A stretch of 64,000 bases of DNA from Alkalibacterium sp. (GTDB lineage: Bacteria > Bacillota > Bacilli > Lactobacillales > Carnobacteriaceae_A): positions 124,001-188,000 of the forward strand of contig JAFIFE010000023.1 of assembly GCA_020832185.1 (NCBI GenBank), given 5' to 3'. The position numbers were made by a program, and so were the translations under genes. Under the pieces are notes generated by a model. It did not search any database and was not told the origin of the DNA. It saw nothing but the letters and a program-made list of their open reading frames with translations. This document shows, in pieces, positions 49,584-57,863 of the stretch (position 1 is its first letter; each line of letters begins with the position of its first letter).

Positions 49584-50276
49584 ATGCTTGAAAATTTGAA
49601 AAAAAAGGTCTATGACGCTAATATGGCTCTTCCTCAACATAATTTAGTAGTGTTTACATGGGGAAATGTCAGCGGAATTGATCGTGAAAAGGGACTAGTG
49701 GTTATCAAACCTAGTGGTGTAGATTATAGCGCTTTGTCTCCTAATAATATGGTTGTAGTAGATTTAAACGGTGAAATAGTTGAAGGCGATTACAAACCAT
49801 CTAGTGATACGGCTACTCACATTGAACTTTATAAGTTTTTCAAAGATATTGGAGGAGTTGTACATACTCATTCACCATGGGCAGTCAGTTTCGCGCAAGC
49901 GGGAATGGATATTCCTGCTGCAGGTACGACTCATGCAGACTATTTTTATGGAGATATACCTGTTACTAGAAAGATGAGAACAAAAGAAATAGAGTCAGAT
50001 TACGAGAAAAATACAGGTACAGTTATCGTAGATACTTTTAAAGAGCGTTCGATAGATCCTAATCAAATTCCTGGCGTACTTGTAAATGACCATGGCCCGT
50101 TAACTTGGGGAACCTCGCCAGATAACGCTGTTTACAATTCTGTTGTACTTGAAAAAGTGGCAGAAATGACTTATCACGGCCTTCAGATAAGTAGTTCTAG
50201 CTCTCGAATGGATCAAGCGTTATTGGATAAACATTATTTAAGGAAACATGGAAAAAATGCCTATTATGGACAATAA
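49584..50276 (+). CDS. araD: L-ribulose-5-phosphate 4-epimerase
   Basis: This 230-residue class-II aldolase-fold enzyme converts L-ribulose 5-phosphate to D-xylulose 5-phosphate. [21 protein letters not shown], the zinc-binding THIEL and HTHS segments, [14 protein letters not shown] and NDHGPLTWG are characteristic, and the length equals that of the E. coli enzyme. The ATG at 49584 follows AAAGGAG. araA begins 24 bases downstream, so araD and araA are cotranscribed. Confidence 0.95.
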   Translation: MLENLKKKVYDANMALPQHNLVVFTWGNVSGIDREKGLVVIKPSGVDYSALSPNNMVVVDLNGEIVEGDYKPSSDTATHIELYKFFKDIGGVVHTHSPWAVSFAQAGMDIPAAGTTHADYFYGDIPVTRKMRTKEIESDYEKNTGTVIVDTFKERSIDPNQIPGVLVNDHGPLTWGTSPDNAVYNSVVLEKVAEMTYHGLQISSSSSRMDQALLDKHYLRKHGKNAYYGQ

Positions 50277-50300
50277 ACAATATAAGAAGGATGTGTCAAT

Positions 50301-51725
50301 ATGTTAAACAGTCAAGATAGAGAATTTTGGTTTGTTGTGGGAAGTCAACATTTGTATGGTGCAGATGCGCTAGAAGAAGTAAAAGAACATGCTAAGGAAA
50401 TAGTGGATAGTCTGAATGAAAATGCGGGTCTAGCTTATCCGCTGGTCTTCAAAGCACTAGTAACGACAGCTGATGAAATCAAGAGTGTTATGAAAGAAGT
50501 CAATTATGATGACAAAGTAGCGGGTGTTATAACTTGGATGCATACCTTCTCTCCAGCAAAAATGTGGATCCCCGGCACAAAACTGCTTCAAAAACCATTA
50601 CTGCATTTATCCACTCAATTTAATAAAGAAGTGCCTTGGAAAACAATCGATATGGACTTCATGAACTTGAATCAAAGCGCACACGGAGATAGAGAATACG
50701 GCTTTATCAATGCACGTCTTAAAATCAACAATAAAGTCGTCGTCGGTCATTATGAAGATGAAGAAGTCCATGCAGAAATTAGTAACTGGATGCGTTCAGC
50801 TGTTGGGTTTGCCGCTTCTCAAACGATCAAAGTGGCACGTTTTGGCGATAACATGCGTAATGTTGCCGTAACTGAAGGCGATAAAGTGGAAGCAGCGATT
50901 CAGTTCGGGTGGACAGTCGATTATTTCGGCATCGGAGATCTCGTTGAAGAAATGAGTCACGTGACTGATAAAGATATCCAGTCCACATATGACGAATGCA
51001 ATAAGCTTTATGACATGGCTCCTGGCGACAATGATCCAGAGTTTTTTGAATCACATGTCAAAGAACAGATTAAAATAGAAATCGGATTGAGACGTTTTCT
51101 TGAAAAGGGTGGCTATACAGCATTCACCACTAACTTTGAAGACCTGCACGGGATGAAACAACTGCCGGGTATGGCTGTTCAGCGTTTGAATGCTGAAGGC
51201 TATGGCTTTGCGGGTGAAGGCGACTGGAAGACAGCTGCATTGGACCGTTTAGTAAAAGTCATGACTGATAATGAGTCAACCGGCTTTATGGAAGACTATA
51301 CGTATAATTTTACAAAAGGTGATGAATATATCGTACAGTCACACATGCTTGAAGTTGATCCGACATTTGCTGAAACAAAACCAAGAGTCGTCGTCAATCC
51401 TTTAGGTATCGGTGACAAAGAAGATCCTGCACGTCTGGTCTTTGACGGAAAAGCCGGAGAAGGCTTTACGATTTCAATGCTCGATCTGGGAACACATTAC
51501 CGCTTGGTAGTGAATCCATTTGAAGCAGTCACACCAGCTGAAGAAGCACCCAACCTTCCCGTTGCGCGTGTGATCTGGAAACCGAAACCGGACTTTAAAA
51601 CAAGCATCAAAAAATGGATTGAAGCAGGCGGAGGTCACCACACCGTCGCAACATTAGCTCTAGATAAAGACGTTGTTCTGGACTGGGCTAAGATGGTCGA
51701 TCTTGAAACTGTTTTGATAGACTAG
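50301..51725 (+). CDS. araA: L-arabinose isomerase
   Basis: This 474-residue enzyme converts L-arabinose to L-ribulose. FWFVVGSQHLYG at the N-terminus, ITWMHTFSPAKMWIPG, HLSTQFNKEVPW, DMDFMNLNQSAHGDREYGFI and GEGDWKTAALDR are typical, and the length is normal for the family. AAGGATG precedes the ATG. From about 50570 codon use shifts to more GC-rich synonyms than the araR/araD genes before it, which may hint at a mixed origin, but this is an impression only. Confidence 0.96.
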   Translation: MLNSQDREFWFVVGSQHLYGADALEEVKEHAKEIVDSLNENAGLAYPLVFKALVTTADEIKSVMKEVNYDDKVAGVITWMHTFSPAKMWIPGTKLLQKPLLHLSTQFNKEVPWKTIDMDFMNLNQSAHGDREYGFINARLKINNKVVVGHYEDEEVHAEISNWMRSAVGFAASQTIKVARFGDNMRNVAVTEGDKVEAAIQFGWTVDYFGIGDLVEEMSHVTDKDIQSTYDECNKLYDMAPGDNDPEFFESHVKEQIKIEIGLRRFLEKGGYTAFTTNFEDLHGMKQLPGMAVQRLNAEGYGFAGEGDWKTAALDRLVKVMTDNESTGFMEDYTYNFTKGDEYIVQSHMLEVDPTFAETKPRVVVNPLGIGDKEDPARLVFDGKAGEGFTISMLDLGTHYRLVVNPFEAVTPAEEAPNLPVARVIWKPKPDFKTSIKKWIEAGGGHHTVATLALDKDVVLDWAKMVDLETVLID

Positions 51726-51733
51726 ATTGAATT

Positions 51734-51764
51734 GAGACACTCTATTTCAGGGTGTCTCTTTTTT
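51734..51764 (+). terminator. Terminator after araA
   Basis: GAGACAC pairs with GTGTCTC and is followed by TTTTTT. Confidence 0.85.
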
Positions 51765-51869
51765 CAAATTTCTTCACGAACTTGAAAAAATACACAAATA
51801 ATTAAAATCCAATATTTGAAAATATTAAAACGAACAGCGATTAAACCTGAATGATTAAAGGAGGTTATT

Positions 51870-53399
51870 ATGAGCATAACAAAAGTGAAAAATCCATTAA
51901 TACCCCTGGATTATCCGGACCCAGATGTAATAAGAGTAGGTGACACATACTATCTAATATCTACTACCATGCATTTTTTTCCTGGATGTGAGATTTTAAA
52001 GTCAAATGATCTTGTTCATTGGGAACACGCAAGTTATGTCTACAGTCGATTGGACAGCACAGACGCTCAACAATTGAAAGGGAATAAAAATATTTATGGC
52101 AAAGGAATGTGGGCTGCCAGTTTAAGGTATCATGAAGGACTATTTTTTGTTTTATTCGTCGCAAATGATACTCAAAAAACGTATTTATACTCTACAGATG
52201 ATTTGACCACTGAATGGAGCAAACAATTCATTGAAGGGTTCTATCATGATGCCTCTTTATTATTCGATGATGATGGCCGAAACTATATTGTCTACGGGAA
52301 TACAGATATCTGGCTGACAGAATTAAACAGCGAGCTTACAGGTCCGAAGAAAAACGGCGTAAATCGACTGATTATCAGCGAGAGAAACCCAATCCTTGGA
52401 CATGAAGGGGCGCACTTTTACAAAATTAATGGAAGGTACTACATTTTTCTTATACGCTCTTTACCTGACAGATGGATGCGCGTCCAGTCTTGCTTTACAT
52501 CGGACTCCATTGAAGGAGAGTTCAGTGGAGAAGATATTTTATGTGATGACAGAGGGGTTACAGGTCAAGGAGTAGCACAGGGAGGCATCGTAGATACACC
52601 TGAAGGAGCCTGGTATATGATATTGTTTCAGGATCTTGGTGCTGTCGGAAGGCTGCCTATTCTTGTTCCATTCACTTGGAAAAATAACTTGCCAGTAATT
52701 GGGGAGGATAAGAAAATACCCGAATCAATTTTTGTTCAGATAAATGAGGAACAGGAAAATTTCCCTTTAGTCGGAAGTGATGATTTCAAAGGGTTCTCTA
52801 AAAACTTTTATGGTTTGAAGCCGTTCTGGCAATTTAACCACGAACCGGATGAAAATTCGTTTAACGTTGATATTGATCAAGGGCACTATGAACTAACAAA
52901 CCAGTACCTTGTTGGTACGCTCACCCAAGCAAGAAATACATTAACACAGCGAATGCTTTTTCCTAAAAGCAGTGTAGAAGTTACTATTGACTTTGAAGGG
53001 TTAAAGGATGGTGATGTCGCAGGACTATGTGCGCTTCAAGGGGCTTATGGGTTTATTGCAGTGAACAAAAGGGAAGGGAACTATTATATAATAATGAAAT
53101 CGGTCAATCCAATAAAAGATCCTTTGAAAGCTGATGATTATCTTCCTGAGAAGCAATGGGAAGAACGCTTATTGCATCAAACTGTGGTGCAATTGAAAGC
53201 AGAAGCTAGTTTTGAAGATGGTGTTGATGAAGTGACATTTTATTATAAAGCTAAAGGTAAATACGAACAAATAGGTATTACACATAAATTGTTTTTCAGA
53301 TTAGATCACTTCACTGGGTGCAGATACGGCTTATTCAGTTATGCAACAGAAGATACAGGCGGTAAAAGTCGCTTTAGTCAATTCAAGTACACTAGATAA
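51870..53399 (+). CDS. GH43 beta-xylosidase/arabinofuranosidase with C-terminal sandwich domain
   Basis: This 509-residue cytosolic protein has the GH43 propeller start NPLIPLDYPDPDVIRVGDT with Asp17 as general base; Asp in FYHDASLLFDDDG and Glu in GHEGAHFYK complete the triad. From about residue 310 a concanavalin-like beta-sandwich follows, as in XynB-type and GH43_12-like enzymes. It is distinct from the XynB at 10401. AAAGGAGG precedes the ATG. Monocistronic between terminators; no AraR-type site is seen in the 145 bases upstream. Confidence 0.85.
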   Translation: MSITKVKNPLIPLDYPDPDVIRVGDTYYLISTTMHFFPGCEILKSNDLVHWEHASYVYSRLDSTDAQQLKGNKNIYGKGMWAASLRYHEGLFFVLFVANDTQKTYLYSTDDLTTEWSKQFIEGFYHDASLLFDDDGRNYIVYGNTDIWLTELNSELTGPKKNGVNRLIISERNPILGHEGAHFYKINGRYYIFLIRSLPDRWMRVQSCFTSDSIEGEFSGEDILCDDRGVTGQGVAQGGIVDTPEGAWYMILFQDLGAVGRLPILVPFTWKNNLPVIGEDKKIPESIFVQINEEQENFPLVGSDDFKGFSKNFYGLKPFWQFNHEPDENSFNVDIDQGHYELTNQYLVGTLTQARNTLTQRMLFPKSSVEVTIDFEGLKDGDVAGLCALQGAYGFIAVNKREGNYYIIMKSVNPIKDPLKADDYLPEKQWEERLLHQTVVQLKAEASFEDGVDEVTFYYKAKGKYEQIGITHKLFFRLDHFTGCRYGLFSYATEDTGGKSRFSQFKYTR

Positions 53400-53407
53400 A
53401 CAATCTC

Positions 53408-53450
53408 AAAAGACAGTCCCGTTGAGTATATTTCAACACGACTGTCTTTT
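53408..53450. terminator. Bidirectional terminator between GH43 and GH95 genes
   Basis: AAAAGACAGTC pairs with GACTGTCTTTT, with an inner GTTGA/TTCAAC pairing. A and T runs on the two sides suit both directions. Confidence 0.85.
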
Positions 53451-53454
53451 AAAA

Positions 53455-55605
53455 TTATGGTTCAACTATAAAAATAGAGTCATCAGTATCAGCTAACTCA
53501 TTTAGTCGCCCCTGATACTCATTGTTTATAAACAGTTTTGGGTTATCATGAAATGCGCCCATAACCGTCATTTTTTCAAGCACATTATTTTTCCAGCTCA
53601 TATCTATTTTTACTTTGTTCGGTAGACAAACTCCTTTGATTTCACCATTTGACCATTTGTCGGGCAATGCAGGAAATATATCCAGTCTATTGTCATAGTA
53701 TTGAATCAATCCTTCGATTATCCCGGAAGTGAACCCGAAGTTTCCGTCTATCTGAAATGGAGGGTGGTTGTCCAGCAAATTTGGTAAGGTGGATTCTTTT
53801 AATTGTTTAAGAATGGAATAGTGAAACTGTTGCTTATTTTTAAAATGTGCCCAGAGATTGATTAGCCAGGCTGCACTCCATCCCGTATGCCCACCGCCGT
53901 TTTCAAGCCTCATTTCAATAGATTTTCTAGCTGCGCTAATTATTTTAGATGGTTCATGTTTTAACTTGTGTCCCGGAAACAATCCGAATAAATGAGAAAA
54001 ATGTCGGTGACCAGGTTCTTCTTCACAGTAGTCCTTTATCCATTCCTGCAGTTGTCCATTTTTTCCGAGTGTATGAGGGGGAATCCTATTCAAAGTGTCA
54101 GCGGCTTTTTCAGCTAATACCTTGTCATGTGGCATAAGTTCAATACCCTTTAAATAACACTGGATGATTTCCCAAGTCAACTGGTTATCCATCGTAGTAC
54201 CGTAACTGACGTAACCAACTTCGCCAGACTCCGTGTAGAAGCTGTTCTCCGGAGAGACGGAAGGATTGGTGACCAGGTATCCCTCAGGTGACTCAACTAA
54301 GTAATTAAGTAAAAATCTTAGGGATTCTTCGATAAGATAAAAATAATCATTCAGAAATGTTTTATCCAGAGTGTAGTCATAGTGTTCCCAGATATGAAGG
54401 GAAAGCCAAACAGCACCCATCGGCCAATAAGTCGCAGGTAAGTAGACATCCTGAGGAGCGGTGTCACCCCAAATATCCGTATTGTGGTGAGCCGTGAATC
54501 CATCGACAGCATACATATCCCTAGCTGTCTTTACACCATTTGGGTACATCCTTTTAATATGATCGAATAAAGGCAGGTGACACTTTGATAATCCTGTTTT
54601 CTCTGCAGGCCAGTAGTTCATTTCCGTATTAATATTAATTGTGAATTTAGAATCCCAGGCAGGCATTATGTCTTTGTTCCAGATGCCTTGCAGATTTGCA
54701 GGCAAGGAGCCAGGACGACTGCTTGATATTAGCAGGTAACGTCCGTATTGGAACATCAACTCTGTCAGGTAGTTGTTTGATTTTCCTTCTCTGATTTCTT
54801 CTAGCAGATCAGGAACAGCTTTGAATTCAGAAGGATCACTTATATTGAATGACAGCTGACCAAATAATTCCTGATAATCTGCTATGTGGTACTGTTTTAA
54901 GCTGTCCCAGCTATTTTTTTCTACTAATTTTATTTTTTCCAGACAGTATTCAGTTGGGTTCTCTACTCGAAAAGTTGTTGCAGCTGTAGTATAAAGAATA
55001 ACTTCTTTAAAATGTGACATAGTGACGTACTGACCATTTAAATCCATATTGCCATCTGACTGCACACTTATAATCTGAGCGTAAACAACACCTTTATTCG
55101 ATGTCTGCCCGGAAATGCCTAATACAGTGCCTTGTTCACTGGATGATAAATCATGGAATGTTTCGTAATTCCCTCTCAAACGATTGAGACTGATCGTTAA
55201 CGTGTGAGGCAGTTCCGTAGTGGATGACAATTTCCATCCTATAATGTTATCAGGGTAACTTGAAAAACTCTCCACTCTAACACTTGACTGATCAATAGAA
55301 ATGTGTATATCACCAGCAGGCTCATATTGCCTCTGATATTCAGGTATTGAAGTAAGATGTCGTTTCATCATTTCCTGAGCTTCAAGGGTTTTTCCTTCAA
55401 AAATGAGCGCTTGAATAGTCTTTCTTGTCTGCTCACTTACCTTAGGATTACGATTTCTATAGTCTCCCTGCCATAAACTATCTTCGTTGCATTGAAGAGT
55501 ATAGTGGTGAGGGTTACCGTAAATCATTGCTCCCAGCTTTCCATTTCCTATTGGCAAACCTTCTTCCCAATTAGATGCAGGACAGTAAAAGTGTAGTTTT
55601 TGCAT
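53455..55605 (-). CDS. Alpha-L-fucosidase/alpha-L-galactosidase-like, GH95
   Basis: This 716-residue protein has no signal peptide. The N-terminal WEEGLPIGNGKLGAMIYG and NEDSLWQGDYRNRNP, then AHHNTDIWGDTAP, HIWEHYDYTLD, NGGGHTGWSAAWLINLWAH and FQIDGNFGFTSGI match the (alpha/alpha)6-barrel enzymes of GH95 and their catalytic sites. Substrates in the family are alpha-1,2-linked L-fucose or L-galactose; L-galactose decorates some arabinoxylans and could be the target here. It is the only glycosidase gene of the window on the minus strand. Confidence 0.88.
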   Translation of the reverse strand: MQKLHFYCPASNWEEGLPIGNGKLGAMIYGNPHHYTLQCNEDSLWQGDYRNRNPKVSEQTRKTIQALIFEGKTLEAQEMMKRHLTSIPEYQRQYEPAGDIHISIDQSSVRVESFSSYPDNIIGWKLSSTTELPHTLTISLNRLRGNYETFHDLSSSEQGTVLGISGQTSNKGVVYAQIISVQSDGNMDLNGQYVTMSHFKEVILYTTAATTFRVENPTEYCLEKIKLVEKNSWDSLKQYHIADYQELFGQLSFNISDPSEFKAVPDLLEEIREGKSNNYLTELMFQYGRYLLISSSRPGSLPANLQGIWNKDIMPAWDSKFTININTEMNYWPAEKTGLSKCHLPLFDHIKRMYPNGVKTARDMYAVDGFTAHHNTDIWGDTAPQDVYLPATYWPMGAVWLSLHIWEHYDYTLDKTFLNDYFYLIEESLRFLLNYLVESPEGYLVTNPSVSPENSFYTESGEVGYVSYGTTMDNQLTWEIIQCYLKGIELMPHDKVLAEKAADTLNRIPPHTLGKNGQLQEWIKDYCEEEPGHRHFSHLFGLFPGHKLKHEPSKIISAARKSIEMRLENGGGHTGWSAAWLINLWAHFKNKQQFHYSILKQLKESTLPNLLDNHPPFQIDGNFGFTSGIIEGLIQYYDNRLDIFPALPDKWSNGEIKGVCLPNKVKIDMSWKNNVLEKMTVMGAFHDNPKLFINNEYQGRLNELADTDDSIFIVEP

Positions 55606-55698
55606 ATTATCATTCCTTTGATTTTATAAAAACGGTTTACTGGTTAGCCCATACTAATAAGTGTTGAAATAGTATGACGATAAATAATAGAATAGGTA

Positions 55699-55716
55699 GC
55701 TTCCTTTAAAGGAAGC
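55699..55716. repeat. Perfect 18-bp palindrome in the GH95/GH43 intergenic region
   Basis: GCTTCCTTTAAAGGAAGC is fully self-complementary. It lies about 95 bases upstream of the GH95 start. It could be an operator or a small hairpin; it matches neither the AraR, XylR nor cre patterns. Confidence 0.5.
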
Positions 55717-55775
55717 ATACACTTTTGACCATATATCTTCAACGTCTTTTCTTGTTAAAAAAAATAATCCGACTT

Positions 55776-55806
55776 ACTTGACCGTACAAATAATTAGTGG
55801 TATCGT
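55776..55806 (+). promoter_or_regulatory. AraR operator fused to a promoter before GH43 copy B
   Basis: TTGACC (55778-55783), 17 bp, TATCGT (55801-55806). ACTTGACCGTACAAAT (55776-55791) covers the -35, as at 40081 and 57696. Confidence 0.6.
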
Positions 55807-55818
55807 TATATCGTAAGT

Positions 55819-55834
55819 AAACATACGTACGATC
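55819..55834 (+). promoter_or_regulatory. Second AraR-like site before GH43 copy B
   Basis: AAACATACGTACGATC has the core with one change (ATACGTAC) and follows the preceding operator by 43 bp, four DNA turns. Confidence 0.5.
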
Positions 55835-55876
55835 GAAGTTTACTTATACTTTTATTATTTTATAGTAATGAACCCA

Positions 55877-55934
55877 TTAAAAACTGAAATTGATATCGTT
55901 TCCAGCTAAGATGATATTTGATTTCAGTTTTTAA
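55877..55934 (+). promoter_or_regulatory. 14-bp inverted repeat enclosing a cre-like site and second promoter
   Basis: TTAAAAACTGAAAT (55877-55890) and ATTTCAGTTTTTAA (55921-55934) are perfect inverted repeats. Between them lie cre-like TGATATCGTTTCCA (55891-55904), nearly identical to the xylA cre, and a possible promoter TTGATA-17-GATATT (55890-55918). The repeat ends eight bases before the ribosome binding site. Confidence 0.5.
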
Positions 55935-55948
55935 TTTATACTTAGGAG

Positions 55949-57388
55949 ATGATTATTATTAAAAAAGAAGGATTTAATCCTTATCTACCATCGTGGGAAT
56001 ATGTTCCTGATGCAGAGCCATACGTTTTTAATGACAGAGTATATATATATGGCTCTCATGATAAGTTTAATGGTCATGCGTATTGTCTCAATGATTATGT
56101 TACATGGTCAGCTCCAGTTGATGATTTAACAGACTGGAAATATGAAGGCGTTATCTATAATAAAACAGATGACCCATTAAATCCAGATGGATCCATGTGT
56201 TTGTATGCTCCAGATGTAACTCAAGGACCAGACGGACGCTATTATTTGTATTATGTTCTGGACAAAGTTCCAGTAGTATCAGTAGCAGTCTGTTCTACCC
56301 CTGCTGGGAAATTTGAATTTTATGGGTACGTTAAAGACAAAAATGGTCATTTACTAGGAGAACGAGAAGGAGATGAACCACAATTTGATCCTGGTGTTTT
56401 GACAGAAGGAAATCAGACCTATCTATACACTGGATTCTGCAGCAAGGGAGACTTGTCTAGACGTGGAGCTATGGCTACTGTTCTGGGAGAAGATATGTTG
56501 ACGATTGTTGAAGATACCGTCTTCGTACTACCTAGTGAACCCTACAGTGAAGGAACTGGATTTGAAGGGTATGAATTTTTTGAAGCGCCATCAATTAGAA
56601 AGATAGACCATACGTATTACCTGATTTATTCCTCAATAGCGATGCACGAACTATGCTATGCAACCAGTTCACATCCAACTAAAGGATTTGAATATCAGGG
56701 CGTTATCATTAGCAATAATGATTTGCATATCGATTCGTACAAGCCTGCGGAGAAACCAATGTATTACGGTGGAAATAATCATGGCAGTATCATTCAAATT
56801 CAAGAGGACTGGTTTATTTTTTACCACAGGCACACGAATGGGTCTAATTTTAGTAGACAAGGGTGTCTCGAAAAAATCACTGTACAAAAAGATGGGTCTA
56901 TTGCTCAGGTAGAGATGACCTCAAATGGTCCTAATCAAAGCCCCTTAAAAGGGATTGGTGAATATCCTGCCTCAATTGCTTGTCATTTATTCCATGAAGA
57001 TGAGAGTCTTTACACTGGTGACTTGTGGATGGATAGTCATTTTCCAAAAATAACTCAAGATGGGAAAGATGGAGATCCTGAACCAGGTTATATAATGAAT
57101 ATGACGCATACTTCTACAGCAGGATTTAAATACTTTGATTGTCAGGGCATAAACAAAGTTAAGATTAAAGTCAGAGGATATTGTGATGGTGTTTTTGAAG
57201 TGAGGACAGCGTGGGATGGAAAATCTATAGGTGAGATAAAAGTAGGTTTCACAAATGTATGGACAGAGTATGAAAATGAGATTTCGATTCCGGATGGAGT
57301 GCAGTCTCTTTACTTTACATTCAAGGGTAATGGACGTGCAAGCCTGGCCTCTTTCAGTTTAGAGTCTAGAGTCCTCAATTTAAAATAG
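55949..57388 (+). CDS. GH43 glycosidase (copy B, paralogue of the 17152 gene)
   Basis: This protein of about 479 residues has no signal peptide. The GH43 propeller starts EYVPDAEPYVFNDRVYIYG, with YAPDVTQGPDG and FFEAPSIRKI supplying the other catalytic residues; a beta-sandwich carbohydrate-binding-like domain follows from about 345. The start is uncertain: ATG 55949 lies inside the extended ribosome site AGGAGATGAT, too close to be used well, whereas ATT codons at 55955 and 55958 are at ideal spacing. It is more alike to the 17152 gene than to other GH43s here; the last shared YFDCQGINKVKIKV block supports a sugar-binding module. Confidence 0.85.
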   Translation: MIIIKKEGFNPYLPSWEYVPDAEPYVFNDRVYIYGSHDKFNGHAYCLNDYVTWSAPVDDLTDWKYEGVIYNKTDDPLNPDGSMCLYAPDVTQGPDGRYYLYYVLDKVPVVSVAVCSTPAGKFEFYGYVKDKNGHLLGEREGDEPQFDPGVLTEGNQTYLYTGFCSKGDLSRRGAMATVLGEDMLTIVEDTVFVLPSEPYSEGTGFEGYEFFEAPSIRKIDHTYYLIYSSIAMHELCYATSSHPTKGFEYQGVIISNNDLHIDSYKPAEKPMYYGGNNHGSIIQIQEDWFIFYHRHTNGSNFSRQGCLEKITVQKDGSIAQVEMTSNGPNQSPLKGIGEYPASIACHLFHEDESLYTGDLWMDSHFPKITQDGKDGDPEPGYIMNMTHTSTAGFKYFDCQGINKVKIKVRGYCDGVFEVRTAWDGKSIGEIKVGFTNVWTEYENEISIPDGVQSLYFTFKGNGRASLASFSLESRVLNLK

Positions 57389-57450
57389 GTGATATATTTT
57401 GAAGGCTCAAATGCCGAGTAAACTAAGGTGAATTTCGTAAAATAAATAGA

Positions 57451-57504
57451 ACTGGATCCAGTGCAAAGTCACTTTTTTGCCGAGTATAGGATCCAGTTTT
57501 TTTG
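57451..57504 (+). terminator. Terminator after GH43 copy B
   Basis: ACTGGATCC and GGATCCAGT are perfect inverted repeats 29 bases apart, followed by TTTTTTT. Confidence 0.75.
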
Positions 57505-57544
57505 TGCTAAATTTTTGTCACTATATAACGTAAGTTTATGCAAT

Positions 57545-57560
57545 AAACGAACGGACGTAT
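57545..57560 (+). promoter_or_regulatory. Possible AraR site, distal, before binding-protein copy 3
   Basis: AAACGAACGGACGTAT reads on the other strand as ATACGTCCGTTCGTTT, with the GTCCGT half conserved. It lies 151 bp before the next site and may be an upstream looping partner. Confidence 0.4.
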
Positions 57561-57695
57561 TTAGTTGTATTTAGTCAAAGAATATCTGTAGTTTACTTCT
57601 TTAAAAATGAGATTTTTAATAATACACTGTTAAATCGGTATTTATATGGGAATAAAGAGGTTCGAACCTATTTAGTTTATTTATTATACAAATTA

Positions 57696-57726
57696 ACTTG
57701 ACCGTACAATGATACTATGGTAAATT
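57696..57726 (+). promoter_or_regulatory. AraR operator fused to the promoter of binding-protein copy 3
   Basis: TTGACC (57698-57703), 17 bp, TAAATT (57721-57726). ACTTGACCGTACAATG (57696-57711) covers the -35. Confidence 0.65.
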
Positions 57727-57768
57727 TTAGATACAACAAAGCGAGTCATTAATTTTTTTAACGCCGGG

Positions 57769-57782
57769 TGAAAGCGCAATCA
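57769..57782 (+). promoter_or_regulatory. cre site before binding-protein copy 3
   Basis: TGAAAGCGCAATCA fits the 14-bp cre consensus TGNAANCGNWNNCW at every position, the best cre of the window. It lies about 35 bp after the predicted start, a roadblock position. Confidence 0.7.
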
Positions 57783-57863
57783 TATTTAAGTGTGGAAAGA
57801 TTGGAGGTCAATCCATGCTAGATTAAATTATCACTAAAAATTAAAGTATTAGGAGGAAAAACT

